A DNA stretch of 64,000 bases from Aliidiomarina soli (GTDB taxonomy: Bacteria; Pseudomonadota; Gammaproteobacteria; Enterobacterales; Alteromonadaceae), in assembly GCF_003986975.1 (NCBI RefSeq), contig NZ_PIPO01000006.1:1-64000 (forward strand), read 5' to 3'. The notes under the pieces are model-generated. The model was not told the DNA's origin. It made no database searches and saw only the letters and a program-made list of their open reading frames with translations. The position numbers and the translations under genes are program-made. Positions 1 through 6,986 of this stretch are shown here, piece by piece; the stretch's first letter is position 1, and each line of letters opens with the position of its first letter.

Positions 1-99
1 GGTATCTTCGAATACATCGAGATCTTTTATAACCGCAAACGACGACACTCTGCTCTCGGCAATATCAGTCCAGCAGAGTTTGAGCGCAAATGCGCATAA
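1..99 (+). CDS. IS3-family transposase, C-terminal fragment
   Basis: Thirty-two codons in frame 1 end with TAA at 97-99. They contain the motif [19 protein letters not shown], typical of the extreme C-terminus of the IS3-family OrfB (DDE integrase-like) transposase, just after its catalytic glutamate. The rest of the gene is upstream of the window, so intactness cannot be judged. The transposase reads in the same direction as the disrupted gene that follows. Transcription leaving the element could therefore reach the downstream helicase gene. Confidence 0.8.
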   Translation, partial: GIFEYIEIFYNRKRRHSALGNISPAEFERKCA

Positions 100-127
100 C
101 AGTGTCTACTTTTTGTGGGTAGGACCA
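1..127 (+). mobile_element. Right end of an IS3-family insertion sequence
   Basis: The first 99 bases encode the C-terminus of an IS3-family transposase. They are followed by a short non-coding tail whose last ~25 bases (ending GGTAGGACCA) resemble the terminal inverted repeat of this family. The element ends at about 127, because the reading frame of a disrupted OLD-family gene continues immediately after it. The left end and the target duplication lie outside the window, so the exact boundary is inferred. Confidence 0.7.
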
Positions 128-128
128 C

Positions 129-845
129 AACCTTCGTTTAGTAAGAGACTTCATCGAGAAAAGCTCAAACAACAGTGGTTCGCTTGTACAAACTATCATT
201 TCTACCCATAACCCAACGATCATCAACAAGCTTAAGATCTCTAATGTATTGGCGTTTACTGGAGAGAAAGCAATTAGCCTCTCCGACACTCCAACTAAGT
301 TGGTTGACTACCTAAGAAAGAGACCTAATTTCGACATTCTTAAGCTACTGTTCGCAAACAAGGTCATTCTCGTAGAGGGTCCAACTGAAGAAATGCTGAT
401 TAGCACTTATTTGTCTAAACAAGCAGCGCTTAACGACATTGATATTATTCCAATTGGTCAACGTGGTTACACTACATTCTTAGATATATGGCTCGTGCTA
501 AACAAAGATAATCAGAATAAGAAAATCGGTGTTATTCGTGATTATGACGATTCAGATGCAGCTAAAGAAAAACACGACACTTATGACGAAGCCAGCGAAA
601 ATGTAACTGTAAGAACAACAAATAACTACACACTTGAGATTGATTTAGTAGAAGCAGAAAACAACCTAGCTTTGCTAAATGGCTTGTTCAACATGGCTGG
701 TGACCTCGATGAAGTGTCCGGTCATATGATCAGTGGTAAAACAGCAAGAATGCTAGATGTATGTGATGCGATGGTGGATGAAGAAAACCCACTGGATATC
801 CAGCTACCGGCCCACATCGCTGAGGTCATTGAGGCTCTGTCATGA
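129..845 (+). pseudogene. OLD-family ATPase/TOPRIM nuclease (GajA-like), 5'-truncated by IS3
   Basis: The frame is open from the IS boundary to TGA at 843-845, about 238 codons. The first residues (NLRLVRDFIEK, then IISTHNPTII) look like the end of an ABC/OLD ATPase domain with its switch-histidine motif. The Walker A half is therefore missing and lay 5' of the insertion. The rest is a TOPRIM domain: ILVEGPTEEMLI supplies the conserved glutamate, VIRDYDDSD the DxD-type acidic motif, and TLEIDLVE a further acidic strand. A TTG at 249 could start a shorter product, but it would lack the ATPase. The stop overlaps the next gene's ATG (ATGA), so the pair was translationally coupled. An OLD nuclease followed by a UvrD-like helicase is the Gabija arrangement. 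Other OLD/UvrD pairs exist, so the system name is an inference. Confidence 0.7.
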
Positions 846-2215
846 TAGAAGTACAGATTGCTGGAGCAGGTGCAGGTAAAACTTATGGCTTAGCAAAGAC
901 TTTGATAGAACACATCAAAGCTTGTACTAACCATAAAAAGACTTTTGCTTTGACTTACACAAACTCAGCAACAGCGAAGATAGAGCAAGAGATAATCAAA
1001 CAACATGGCTTTATTCCCTCTAATCTCTGCATACAGACAGTCCATAGCTTTTTGTTGAACGAAATCATCTATCCGTTTTCATCATTCACTCTCGGTGATG
1101 TCTATAACGACACATCAATAATGATGCTACCTCCTCCTAAGTACAAAAATAGCCTTTTTGCACGACTTAGAAAGATAAATGTCATTCATACAGATAATGT
1201 GTACAACATCGCCAAACAAATTATTGATGAAACCATCAGCAAGCACAACAGCAAGGCTAAGAAAAAAAAGGTCCGCAGACTCTTGGCTATTCTAGGAAGT
1301 TGCTTTGACAAAATATTCATCGACGAAGTCCAAGACTTAGATGGAGATGCTCTCCGCTTTTTCGAGGTACTAGGCAGCAACAATATTGACGTATACATGA
1401 TTGGAGACCCGAAGCAAGCAATCAAGTTCCCTCAAGCGCTTGATACGTTCATTAAAAATGTAACTCCAAAAGAATACGCAAATATCTTACCGATCAACAA
1501 TCAAACCAGACGAGTACCCAAAGAGATACTGGTGATCTCAAATGGCTTCTGTTATGAAGGTCAGCAACAAGAGTCACTATCCGAGGTTGTCGGTGAACTC
1601 ATGTACATAGAATCGACGGACGGACGATACGACGAGCTACTAACGGGTTACATAGATACAAAGCAACTTGTTTGTATCGACAAAAAGAATGGTCGCTATA
1701 CAACTTCGTCTAAACACAAACACTCATTTCCACGAGATATTGAGGAAATGATTCGTGAGTCTAACCACAAAAAAGACAAGACTTTGTTTGTTAAAGCAGC
1801 TTTTGCTGACTTTATGGATGATGCAATCAAAGAAAGTAATGAGCGAGCCATAAGAAAACTCATTGCTCGGCATTCATTGAAAGTTAATAAAAAGCACTTC
1901 GCCCAACTACATGAACTATGCAATTCTTGCACAAAAAAAAACGTTCAATTCAGAGTCCAAAGTATCGACTCTATCAAGGGATTAGATGCCGACATCTGTG
2001 TAATCATACTGAGCTCTAGCACACTGAAATACTTAACCAAAAATGGTATTATTAAAGCGAATCAGTTTAATAAAGAATGGAAACGAGTCTATGTAGCTCT
2101 TACTCGTGCCAAGAAGAGGTTGGTCTTAGCATTAGATCACGATTTACTCGCTAAAGAAGACATGGCGGAAGTTAGGGATTCGATAGGTGCATTGGGGTTT
2201 GTTAACCACAACTAG
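842..2215 (+). CDS. UvrD/PcrA-like SF1 helicase (GajB-like)
   Basis: This 457-residue protein keeps the SF1A helicase motifs in order: Walker A GAGAGKT (residues 8-14), Walker B IDEVQD (160-165), motif III around IGDPKQAIK, motif V SIDSIKGLDAD, and motif VI YVALTRAKKRL near the C-terminus. At 457 aa it is shorter than UvrD/PcrA (~720 aa) and close to GajB of Gabija systems (~490 aa). Its ATG overlaps the stop of the truncated OLD gene. Codon use is AT-richer than in the genes after 2870, which fits horizontal acquisition. In Gabija, the GajA nuclease and the GajB NTPase/helicase form one anti-phage complex. With the partner's ATPase half gone, the system is probably inactive unless a second copy exists. 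The SF1 helicase identity is certain; the Gabija label is likely but not proven. Confidence 0.8.
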   Translation: MIEVQIAGAGAGKTYGLAKTLIEHIKACTNHKKTFALTYTNSATAKIEQEIIKQHGFIPSNLCIQTVHSFLLNEIIYPFSSFTLGDVYNDTSIMMLPPPKYKNSLFARLRKINVIHTDNVYNIAKQIIDETISKHNSKAKKKKVRRLLAILGSCFDKIFIDEVQDLDGDALRFFEVLGSNNIDVYMIGDPKQAIKFPQALDTFIKNVTPKEYANILPINNQTRRVPKEILVISNGFCYEGQQQESLSEVVGELMYIESTDGRYDELLTGYIDTKQLVCIDKKNGRYTTSSKHKHSFPRDIEEMIRESNHKKDKTLFVKAAFADFMDDAIKESNERAIRKLIARHSLKVNKKHFAQLHELCNSCTKKNVQFRVQSIDSIKGLDADICVIILSSSTLKYLTKNGIIKANQFNKEWKRVYVALTRAKKRLVLALDHDLLAKEDMAEVRDSIGALGFVNHN

Positions 2216-2285
2216 TATATATCTGTTCACGAATACCAATTTTAGTAGAAATGGGGCAAAAGTATGTTTTGAGTTTTAGGAACAA

Positions 2286-2312
2286 GAGTCAGTACCGCTT
2301 ACTCTGACTCGA
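2286..2312 (-). terminator. Weak hairpin after the 42-aa ORF
   Basis: A 7-bp stem GAGTCAG/CTGACTC with an 11-nt loop is followed on the minus strand by TTGTT. The U tract is poor, so termination is uncertain. Confidence 0.25.
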
Positions 2313-2325
2313 TATTGACGTAGCG

Positions 2326-2454
2326 TTACTTGGTCGAGGATTTGCTCGGCTTTAAGCCCGGACTGTTTCCTGGCGTTTTTTTATTGTCACGTCGACGCTG
2401 ATCTGGCTTGCCAGTCGACTTGGCTATTGGTTTTGGTCCTGGTTTCAAACCCAT
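2326..2454 (-). CDS. Small basic protein, 42 aa, unknown function
   Basis: A 42-codon frame starts at ATG 2454 and ends at TAA 2326. A Shine-Dalgarno-like AAAGGA lies 6 bases before the ATG. The product is almost entirely Lys, Arg, Pro, Gly and Ser (it starts MGLKPGPKP), with no hydrophobic segment, so it is predicted to be disordered and strongly cationic, as nucleic-acid-binding tails often are. A hairpin (GAGTCAG/CTGACTC, 2286-2312) follows the stop on the same strand and may end the transcript. It lies at the border of the AT-rich patch. I do not recognise a family; the ribosome site and the biased composition are the only support. Confidence 0.4.
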   Translation of the reverse strand: MGLKPGPKPIAKSTGKPDQRRRDNKKTPGNSPGLKPSKSSTK

Positions 2455-2652
2455 GATTTAATCCTTTCTTTAATGAGGCCATTCCTCGTTGTATAATCTT
2501 TGGGCAGTGTTAATGGTTTTCAAGATGTGTATGAAAAACAATCTAAACATCCCCAAGGTTTCTTGCTGGTAACTCATGTTTTGATGCGCTATCTAAAATG
2601 TACAGCGACAAGTTGGAGACACAAGGTGGATAGAATTACATCGGGACCGCAA

Positions 2653-2811
2653 ATGCTTACTGCTGAAGAAAAACAAGAGCTCCGTTGTGATATGCAAGGT
2701 TCCTCAGCCTGGGCCAAAGCCGGACTAAGACGTCGACGAGCAGCAAAAAATCAAAAAAATCCTGCGTATGGTATAAATGATGGTATCGAGAAAATCCACC
2801 TTTCTAACTAG
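2653..2811 (+). CDS. Possible small protein, 52 aa, unknown
   Basis: A frame from ATG 2653 to TAG at 2811 encodes a charged peptide with a helix-like segment (LTAEEKQELR, then GLRRRRAAKNQKN). The upstream extension of the same frame, back to about 2500, does not read like protein. There is no clear Shine-Dalgarno sequence before 2653. The amphipathic, Arg-rich helix makes it worth listing, but it may be a chance frame in the 2216-2873 interval between the defence remnant and nhaC. Apart from this ORF and the 42-aa ORF on the other strand, I see nothing in that interval. Confidence 0.25.
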   Translation: MLTAEEKQELRCDMQGSSAWAKAGLRRRRAAKNQKNPAYGINDGIEKIHLSN

Positions 2812-2873
2812 TTGTTATGTAGATATATTTTCTTCTCATTTATATTCGAGTGGGAATAACGCGGTAAGTCACC

Positions 2874-4271
2874 ATGGACGGTAGCTGGTATAGCTTGCTG
2901 CCGTCATTATTGGCGATCGTATTTGCCATCCTCACCAGGCGAGTCATTCTCGCCTTGTTGGGTGGCGTGCTACTGGCCAATGGACTTTTCTATGCACCCG
3001 ACCTGCTGAGCGCGTTTCTTGGCAGTGTGGTGTCCTTAAGTAGTGCTCTGGTCGACCCGGGCAACATGCAAATCTGGGCTTTCACCCTGATTATCGGCGC
3101 CTTGTTTGGTGTGCTGGAAGGGGGCGGGACGTTTGGTCACTTTGTCGCTGCACTGGAGCGCCGTCGGTTGGGTAACTCGCCACGTAAAGCGCGCCTGTTT
3201 ACCTGGTTTCTGGGTGTGGCGGTCTTTATTGAGTCGAATGTTTCGATTATGACCTCGGGTACCACTTCACGTCCGCTCTACGACCGTTTGGGCATGTCCC
3301 GCGAAAAGCTTGCTTACCTGATTGATTCGACCTGTGCGCCGATTTGTATTCTGATCCCACTGAACGCCTGGGGTGCTTTCAATCTGGGCTTAATCAGCGC
3401 GCAGGACATTGCCAACCCGCTGCTGACTTTTGCCCAATCGCTGCTATTTAACTTCTATGCCATTCTGGCTATTTTACTTGCGCTTTGGGTGGCCTGGAGC
3501 GGCTGGAGCATTGGCCCTATGCGTAAAGCAGACCGACGCGCGCTCAAGCAGGCTGAGCAGAACGCTGAGGCTACGACGCAGCCTCAGCTAGCTAGCGCGG
3601 ATTACAACTCCGCTGCAGCACGCAGCGTGATGCTAAGCCTGCTGAGTATGATCGTGCTGGTTCCGCTGATGCTACTGATCACGGGCAACGGCAGTATCGT
3701 GCAGGGCGCTGGCACCACCAGTGTTCTGGTTGCGGTCAGTTGTGCTCTGGGGCTGGCGGTATTGGGCGCGCGGGTAAGTCTGAAAACGTCATGGCGCAGG
3801 CTCGGCTGGCATGCGTTGCAAGGGGCGCGTAAAATCTTACCGTTGGCTATTATCTTGTGGCTGGCGATGGTACTGGGCGACATGACACGGATGCTCGGCA
3901 CCGCCAGTTTTATAACCAGCCTGATTGATGACAGTTTCCCGGTTTGGGTGCTGTTGCCGACCACCTTTATTCTGGCCGCGCTGACCGCGTTTGCCATCGG
4001 CTCGAGCTGGGGCACTTTTGCTATCATGCTGCCGCTGGCGATTCCGCTGGCGCTGTCACTGGGTTTACCCCCGGCGCCCTTTATTGCGGCGGCTATCTCA
4101 GGCGGAATTTTTGGTGACCATGCCTCGCCGATTAGTGATACTACAATTCTGGCATCACTGGCTGCGGGGACAGAACATATTGACCACGTACGTACCCAGT
4201 TACCCTACGCCTTGCTGGCGGCTTTTGGCACCATTCTGCTCTATCTCACCTATGGCCTCTGGGTGATGTAA
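2874..4271 (+). CDS. nhaC: NhaC-family Na+/H+ antiporter
   Basis: This 465-residue polytopic inner-membrane protein has about eleven hydrophobic segments and the NhaC domain layout. Characteristic pieces are the loop GVLEGGGTFGHF, the segment IESNVSIMTSGTTSRPLYDRLGMSREKLAYLIDST (shown here only as a landmark around residues 120-155), the cytosolic basic stretch near 215-245, and the C-terminal GIFGDHASPISDTTILAS motif. These are hallmarks of NhaC and related Na+-coupled exchangers. Exchange of Na+ for H+, for pH and salt homeostasis, is the expected role in a marine organism. The gene stands alone. It is separated from the accessory patch upstream by about 60 bases, and base composition changes to that of the core genome here. 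Exact substrate (Na+/H+ versus malate- or lactate-linked exchange) cannot be fixed from sequence. Confidence 0.85.
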   Translation: MDGSWYSLLPSLLAIVFAILTRRVILALLGGVLLANGLFYAPDLLSAFLGSVVSLSSALVDPGNMQIWAFTLIIGALFGVLEGGGTFGHFVAALERRRLGNSPRKARLFTWFLGVAVFIESNVSIMTSGTTSRPLYDRLGMSREKLAYLIDSTCAPICILIPLNAWGAFNLGLISAQDIANPLLTFAQSLLFNFYAILAILLALWVAWSGWSIGPMRKADRRALKQAEQNAEATTQPQLASADYNSAAARSVMLSLLSMIVLVPLMLLITGNGSIVQGAGTTSVLVAVSCALGLAVLGARVSLKTSWRRLGWHALQGARKILPLAIILWLAMVLGDMTRMLGTASFITSLIDDSFPVWVLLPTTFILAALTAFAIGSSWGTFAIMLPLAIPLALSLGLPPAPFIAAAISGGIFGDHASPISDTTILASLAAGTEHIDHVRTQLPYALLAAFGTILLYLTYGLWVM

Positions 4272-4277
4272 AAAAAA

Positions 4278-4307
4278 CGATATTGGCGTCAATTGACGTC
4301 AATATCG
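4278..4307. promoter_or_regulatory. 30-bp near-perfect palindrome upstream of the CsrB-like sRNA
   Basis: The arms CGATATTGGCGTC and GACGTCAATATCG flank a 4-base centre, with one G/T-type mismatch. It sits 7 bases after the nhaC stop and follows a run of seven A's. On the minus strand it would read as hairpin plus U tract; on the plus strand there is no U tract. Its centre is about 120 bp before the predicted sRNA start, the usual distance of an activator or enhancer site. It may be a terminator, an activator site, or both. Confidence 0.45.
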
Positions 4308-4376
4308 TCTGTTCGCAGTCCCTTGGGCATCGCTCAACCTCGCTACACCCCTTATCGTTCCTGTGATTTCAGTTTT

Positions 4377-4406
4377 TTGAAAAACTGGCGCGGCTCTTGC
4401 TATAGA
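4377..4406 (+). promoter_or_regulatory. Candidate sigma-70 promoter of the CsrB-like sRNA (extended -10)
   Basis: TTGAAA at 4377-4382, an 18-bp spacer, and TATAGA at 4401-4406 preceded by TGC, as in an extended -10. It overlaps the sigma-54-like element listed separately. Both predict a start near 4411-4413. Confidence 0.5.
4386..4401 (+). promoter_or_regulatory. Candidate sigma-54 (-24/-12) promoter of the CsrB-like sRNA
   Basis: TGGCGCGGCTCTTGCT matches TGGCAC-N5-TTGCW, with GG at 4387-4388 and GC at 4399-4400, exactly the required 12-base step. One base (A to G) differs in the -24 block. A start near 4411 is predicted. Confidence 0.45.
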
Positions 4407-4411
4407 TATAG

Positions 4412-4663
4412 GCAGATAACTGTACTCTATGTGCATAGTCGACTTCAGCTAAGCAATTAGCAGATTAAAAAACCTTGGAACGGCTTACAGGGACGTAAGT
4501 ACTGGACACCGCGTTAGGGAAGACGCAAGAGGACGCAGGGCTGGATGCCCACATGGAAGACACCTACAGGATGTAGCTACGCCAAAGGATTGGTGCCAAT
4601 GGATGGCAGCTAAGGGACGCGCAGGAAAGATAAGGGACCAGCCCGCAGGATGCGGGCTTTTTT
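4412..4663 (+). ncRNA. csrB: CsrB/RsmZ-type sRNA (CsrA-sequestering)
   Basis: The ~250-nt intergenic stretch holds 14 GGA motifs between about 4476 and 4650. Several are presented in small hairpin loops: CTTAC-AGGGAC-GTAAG, GGGC-TGGAT-GCCC, CTAC-AGGAT-GTAG and TGCC-AATGGA-TGGCA. The last GGA is the loop of the terminator hairpin itself. This is the diagnostic design of CsrB/CsrC/RsmY/RsmZ RNAs, which titrate the translational regulator CsrA/RsmA. No ORF is plausible here. In gammaproteobacteria such RNAs are usually induced through a GacA/UvrY-type response regulator; I do not see the usual UvrY palindrome, but a different 30-bp palindrome lies upstream. CsrA normally controls motility and carbon use, both prominent in this window. 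The 5' end is inferred from the overlapping promoter elements. Confidence 0.88.
4640..4663 (+). terminator. Terminator of the CsrB-like sRNA
   Basis: A GCCCGCA/TGCGGGC stem with a GGA loop is followed by TTTTTT, a strong rho-independent terminator. Confidence 0.9.
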
Positions 4664-4723
4664 CTTTCTGTCAGATAAATCCGTATACTAGACCTACCTT
4701 TTCCAATCGATACCCATATCTCA

Positions 4724-5251
4724 ATGCAAGACGACTATTACATGCAGCTGGCGCTGGAACTCGCTGATCAGGCCGAAGCTCAGGGCGAAGTCCCAGTTGG
4801 AGCGGTGATGGTGCATGACGGCAAGATAATCGGCCGTGGGTATAATCAGGTGATCACCCTGGCTGATCCGTCGGCCCACGCTGAAATGCAGGCGTTAAAA
4901 GAAGCCGCGCATTACCTGCAGAACTATCGGGTGCTAGACACAACGCTCTATGTAACGCTGGAACCTTGCCCAATGTGTGCTGGTGCTCTGGTACATGGGC
5001 GGGTAAAACGGCTGGTGTATGCTGCTGCGGATCTGAAGACAGGCGCCTGTGGGAGTGTGTTTAACTTAACTCAGGATCCGCGCCTCAACCATCAGCTGGA
5101 AGTCACTGCCGGGCTGATGGCCGAGCCCTGTGCGGAAAAGTTGTCGAACTTTTTCCGCCAGCGCAGAGCCGCTAAAAAAGCGTTAAAAAAAGCGGCACGC
5201 GCGTATCAGTCATCCTCTGATAGTGCCGGTTCGGATCCGTCCTCGTCCTGA
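4724..5251 (+). CDS. tadA: tRNA-specific adenosine deaminase TadA
   Basis: TadA converts adenosine 34 of tRNA-Arg(ACG) to inosine in the cytoplasm. The 175-aa product has the cytidine-deaminase-fold active site: HAE at residues 52-54 (zinc ligand His52, proton-shuttle Glu54) and PCPMC at 81-85 with zinc ligands Cys82 and Cys85. The N-terminal AEAQGEVPVGAVMV is also typical. The C-terminal tail is basic, then Ser/Asp-rich (SSSDSAGSDPSSS), and is probably disordered. The start at 4724 keeps the usual N-terminal helix; a Met six codons later is possible. The gene follows the CsrB-like sRNA terminator. Its 3' end overlaps, on the opposite strand, a small ORF downstream of mltF. Confidence 0.95.
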   Translation: MQDDYYMQLALELADQAEAQGEVPVGAVMVHDGKIIGRGYNQVITLADPSAHAEMQALKEAAHYLQNYRVLDTTLYVTLEPCPMCAGALVHGRVKRLVYAAADLKTGACGSVFNLTQDPRLNHQLEVTAGLMAEPCAEKLSNFFRQRRAAKKALKKAARAYQSSSDSAGSDPSSS

Positions 5252-5394
5252 GCTTTTCCTTTTTGCGTATCCTGATAAAACCATTTGGTACGGCGGTCCG
5301 TTAAATTCAGACGGTGCTTGCGCCAAAGCTGACGACGGCGTTCGTTGGGAATAATCCCCTTGCCACGAGGGGTATTGCGCATGCCTCGTTTCAT
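5206..5394 (-). CDS. Small Arg-rich hypothetical protein downstream of mltF
   Basis: A 62-codon ORF starts at ATG 5394, five bases after the mltF stop on the same strand. A GAGG Shine-Dalgarno sequence lies in the gap, suggesting translational coupling to mltF. The middle (NERRRQLWRKHRLNLTDRRTKWFYQ) is strongly basic and aromatic; the tail is acidic and overlaps the 3' end of tadA antisense. No signal peptide or membrane segment is seen. I do not recognise the family. Coupling and protein-like composition favour a real gene, but conservation has not been tested. Confidence 0.5.
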   Translation of the reverse strand: MKRGMRNTPRGKGIIPNERRRQLWRKHRLNLTDRRTKWFYQDTQKGKAQDEDGSEPALSEDD

Positions 5395-5399
5395 TTACC

Positions 5400-6845
5400 T
5401 CACTCCTCTGACTCGTCAGCCTGATCCTCGTGCTGGACGAGGCGATTGTCTCCAGGGTAGGGGATACGGTTTTGCGAATCCAACCATTGCAGCGTGTCAT
5501 AGTAGCGTCGGATATTGCCAACGTAGGTGACAGGTTCGTCGCCACGAGCGAATCCATAGCGGGTATCTTTGTAGTACTGCTTTTGCCGCAACAAGGGCAG
5601 ACGCGCGCGAACGTCAACCCAATAGTCAGCGTCGCCTCCCTGGCGGGCGGTAATTTCACGGGCATCATTTAAATGGCCGAGGCCAACGTTATAGGCCGCC
5701 AGAGCAAACCAGGTCCGGTCCGGTTCGGTGATCCGATCCGGCAGGCGTTGGTGCAAGCGCTCAAGGTAGCGAGCGCCGCCGCGAATGGCCTGTTCAGCAT
5801 CCAGTCGACTGCGCACGCCCATCGAGCGCGCGGTCGGCAGAGTTAGCATCATCATGCCACGCACCCCAGTGGGTGAACGCGCCCAGGGGTCCCACAGACT
5901 TTCCTGATAACTAATTGCAGCCAGCAGACGCCAATCCAGGTTGCCTGCATACTGTTGAAATAATTCAATATACTGTGGCAAGGTTTCGTCCACAGCCTGA
6001 ATAAACAGTTGCGTATCGACGTAATTAAAATGCTGAACATGGCCCCAGTAGCGATCGACCAGTTTAGTGATTTCGCCGCGTTCGTGTTGTCGCCCGATGT
6101 ATTCAATGGCGGCCGCATACAGCGAGTCGTCTTCGGCGAGCGGAAATGCCCAGGCCAGCGGCACATCAAAACGCACGGTAAAGGCTACACTCAGGTCAGG
6201 ATACAGGCGACGCTTGATATCCAGGGTATTGGTATCGGCAATGGTGAAATCAATTTCTTCGGAAATGACCTTAGCTAGTAGTTCGTCGGCATCGTAGAGC
6301 CGGGTCGCACGCCACTGCAAGTCCGGATACTCGGCCTGGACATCCTGCAAATACTCTTCGTGGCTGCTGCCTGAGACTACCACCAGCTCACCCTCGAGGT
6401 CACTCCAGTCGCGTGGACGTTGACGGGTGCCCTGTTTAAAAATCAGCCGTTGGTCGACACGGTGGTAGTAAGGGGTGAAACGCATGTGCTTGCGGCGTTG
6501 GTCCGTCACATCGAGTCCGGCTGCCAGAAAATCGACGCGGCCGTGCTCTAAATGCTCGAATAAATGCTCAATCTGCACTTCGTCGAGTACTCTGAGTTCA
6601 ACCCCTAATTCGTCCGCAAGGGATAGAGCCATTTCGTACTCAAAGCCCGTGGGACTCTCACCGTCCAGATGGTAGCTGGATGAGTTCATGATCGTGCCCA
6701 CGGTCAGATAACCACGCTGCTGTACCTCTTGCAGGTAATTCTGTTTAACCGGATCTGAATTACAGGCCGTTAATAATGAGACCGAAACGACTAGCAGACT
6801 AAGAGCCGCTAAGCGCAGGGATTTTTTTATATTTGGTTTTTCCAT
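5400..6845 (-). CDS. mltF: Membrane-bound lytic murein transglycosylase MltF
   Basis: This 481-aa lipoprotein cleaves the MurNAc-GlcNAc bond of peptidoglycan, forming 1,6-anhydro-MurNAc. It has a lipoprotein signal with lipobox LLTAC (lipidated Cys28), anchoring it in the outer membrane. An ABC-transporter solute-binding-type domain (about 40-268) is the regulatory module. The C-terminal SLT domain (about 290-430) carries the catalytic motif ISYQESLWDP with Glu315. Length matches MltF (~480-520). The gene is divergent from purL, as in many gammaproteobacteria, with about 140 bases between them. A small ORF follows directly and is probably co-transcribed. Confidence 0.93.
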   Translation of the reverse strand: MEKPNIKKSLRLAALSLLVVSVSLLTACNSDPVKQNYLQEVQQRGYLTVGTIMNSSSYHLDGESPTGFEYEMALSLADELGVELRVLDEVQIEHLFEHLEHGRVDFLAAGLDVTDQRRKHMRFTPYYHRVDQRLIFKQGTRQRPRDWSDLEGELVVVSGSSHEEYLQDVQAEYPDLQWRATRLYDADELLAKVISEEIDFTIADTNTLDIKRRLYPDLSVAFTVRFDVPLAWAFPLAEDDSLYAAAIEYIGRQHERGEITKLVDRYWGHVQHFNYVDTQLFIQAVDETLPQYIELFQQYAGNLDWRLLAAISYQESLWDPWARSPTGVRGMMMLTLPTARSMGVRSRLDAEQAIRGGARYLERLHQRLPDRITEPDRTWFALAAYNVGLGHLNDAREITARQGGDADYWVDVRARLPLLRQKQYYKDTRYGFARGDEPVTYVGNIRRYYDTLQWLDSQNRIPYPGDNRLVQHEDQADESEE

Positions 6846-6911
6846 GCAATCCTCTATGCGTTACTACCCTCTTTATACCATGCTAAAAGTTCCACTGCAT
6901 CGTCATTTATG

Positions 6912-6940
6912 TCGCAAAATATGGCCACTTTCTTTATAAT
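6912..6940 (+). promoter_or_regulatory. Candidate sigma-70 promoter of purL
   Basis: A perfect TATAAT at 6935-6940 lies 17 bp after a weak -35 (TCGCAA, 6912-6917), with the purL start codon 47 bases downstream. I see no clear PurR operator in the interval. Confidence 0.5.
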
Positions 6941-6986
6941 CGCAGCCACCAGACACCTGCTCAATTAACCTGCGGAGTCCAGACCA

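Noticed and set aside
2500-2652. Upstream extension (TTG start) of the 52-aa ORF
   Set aside because: Sequence does not read like protein and lacks a ribosome site.
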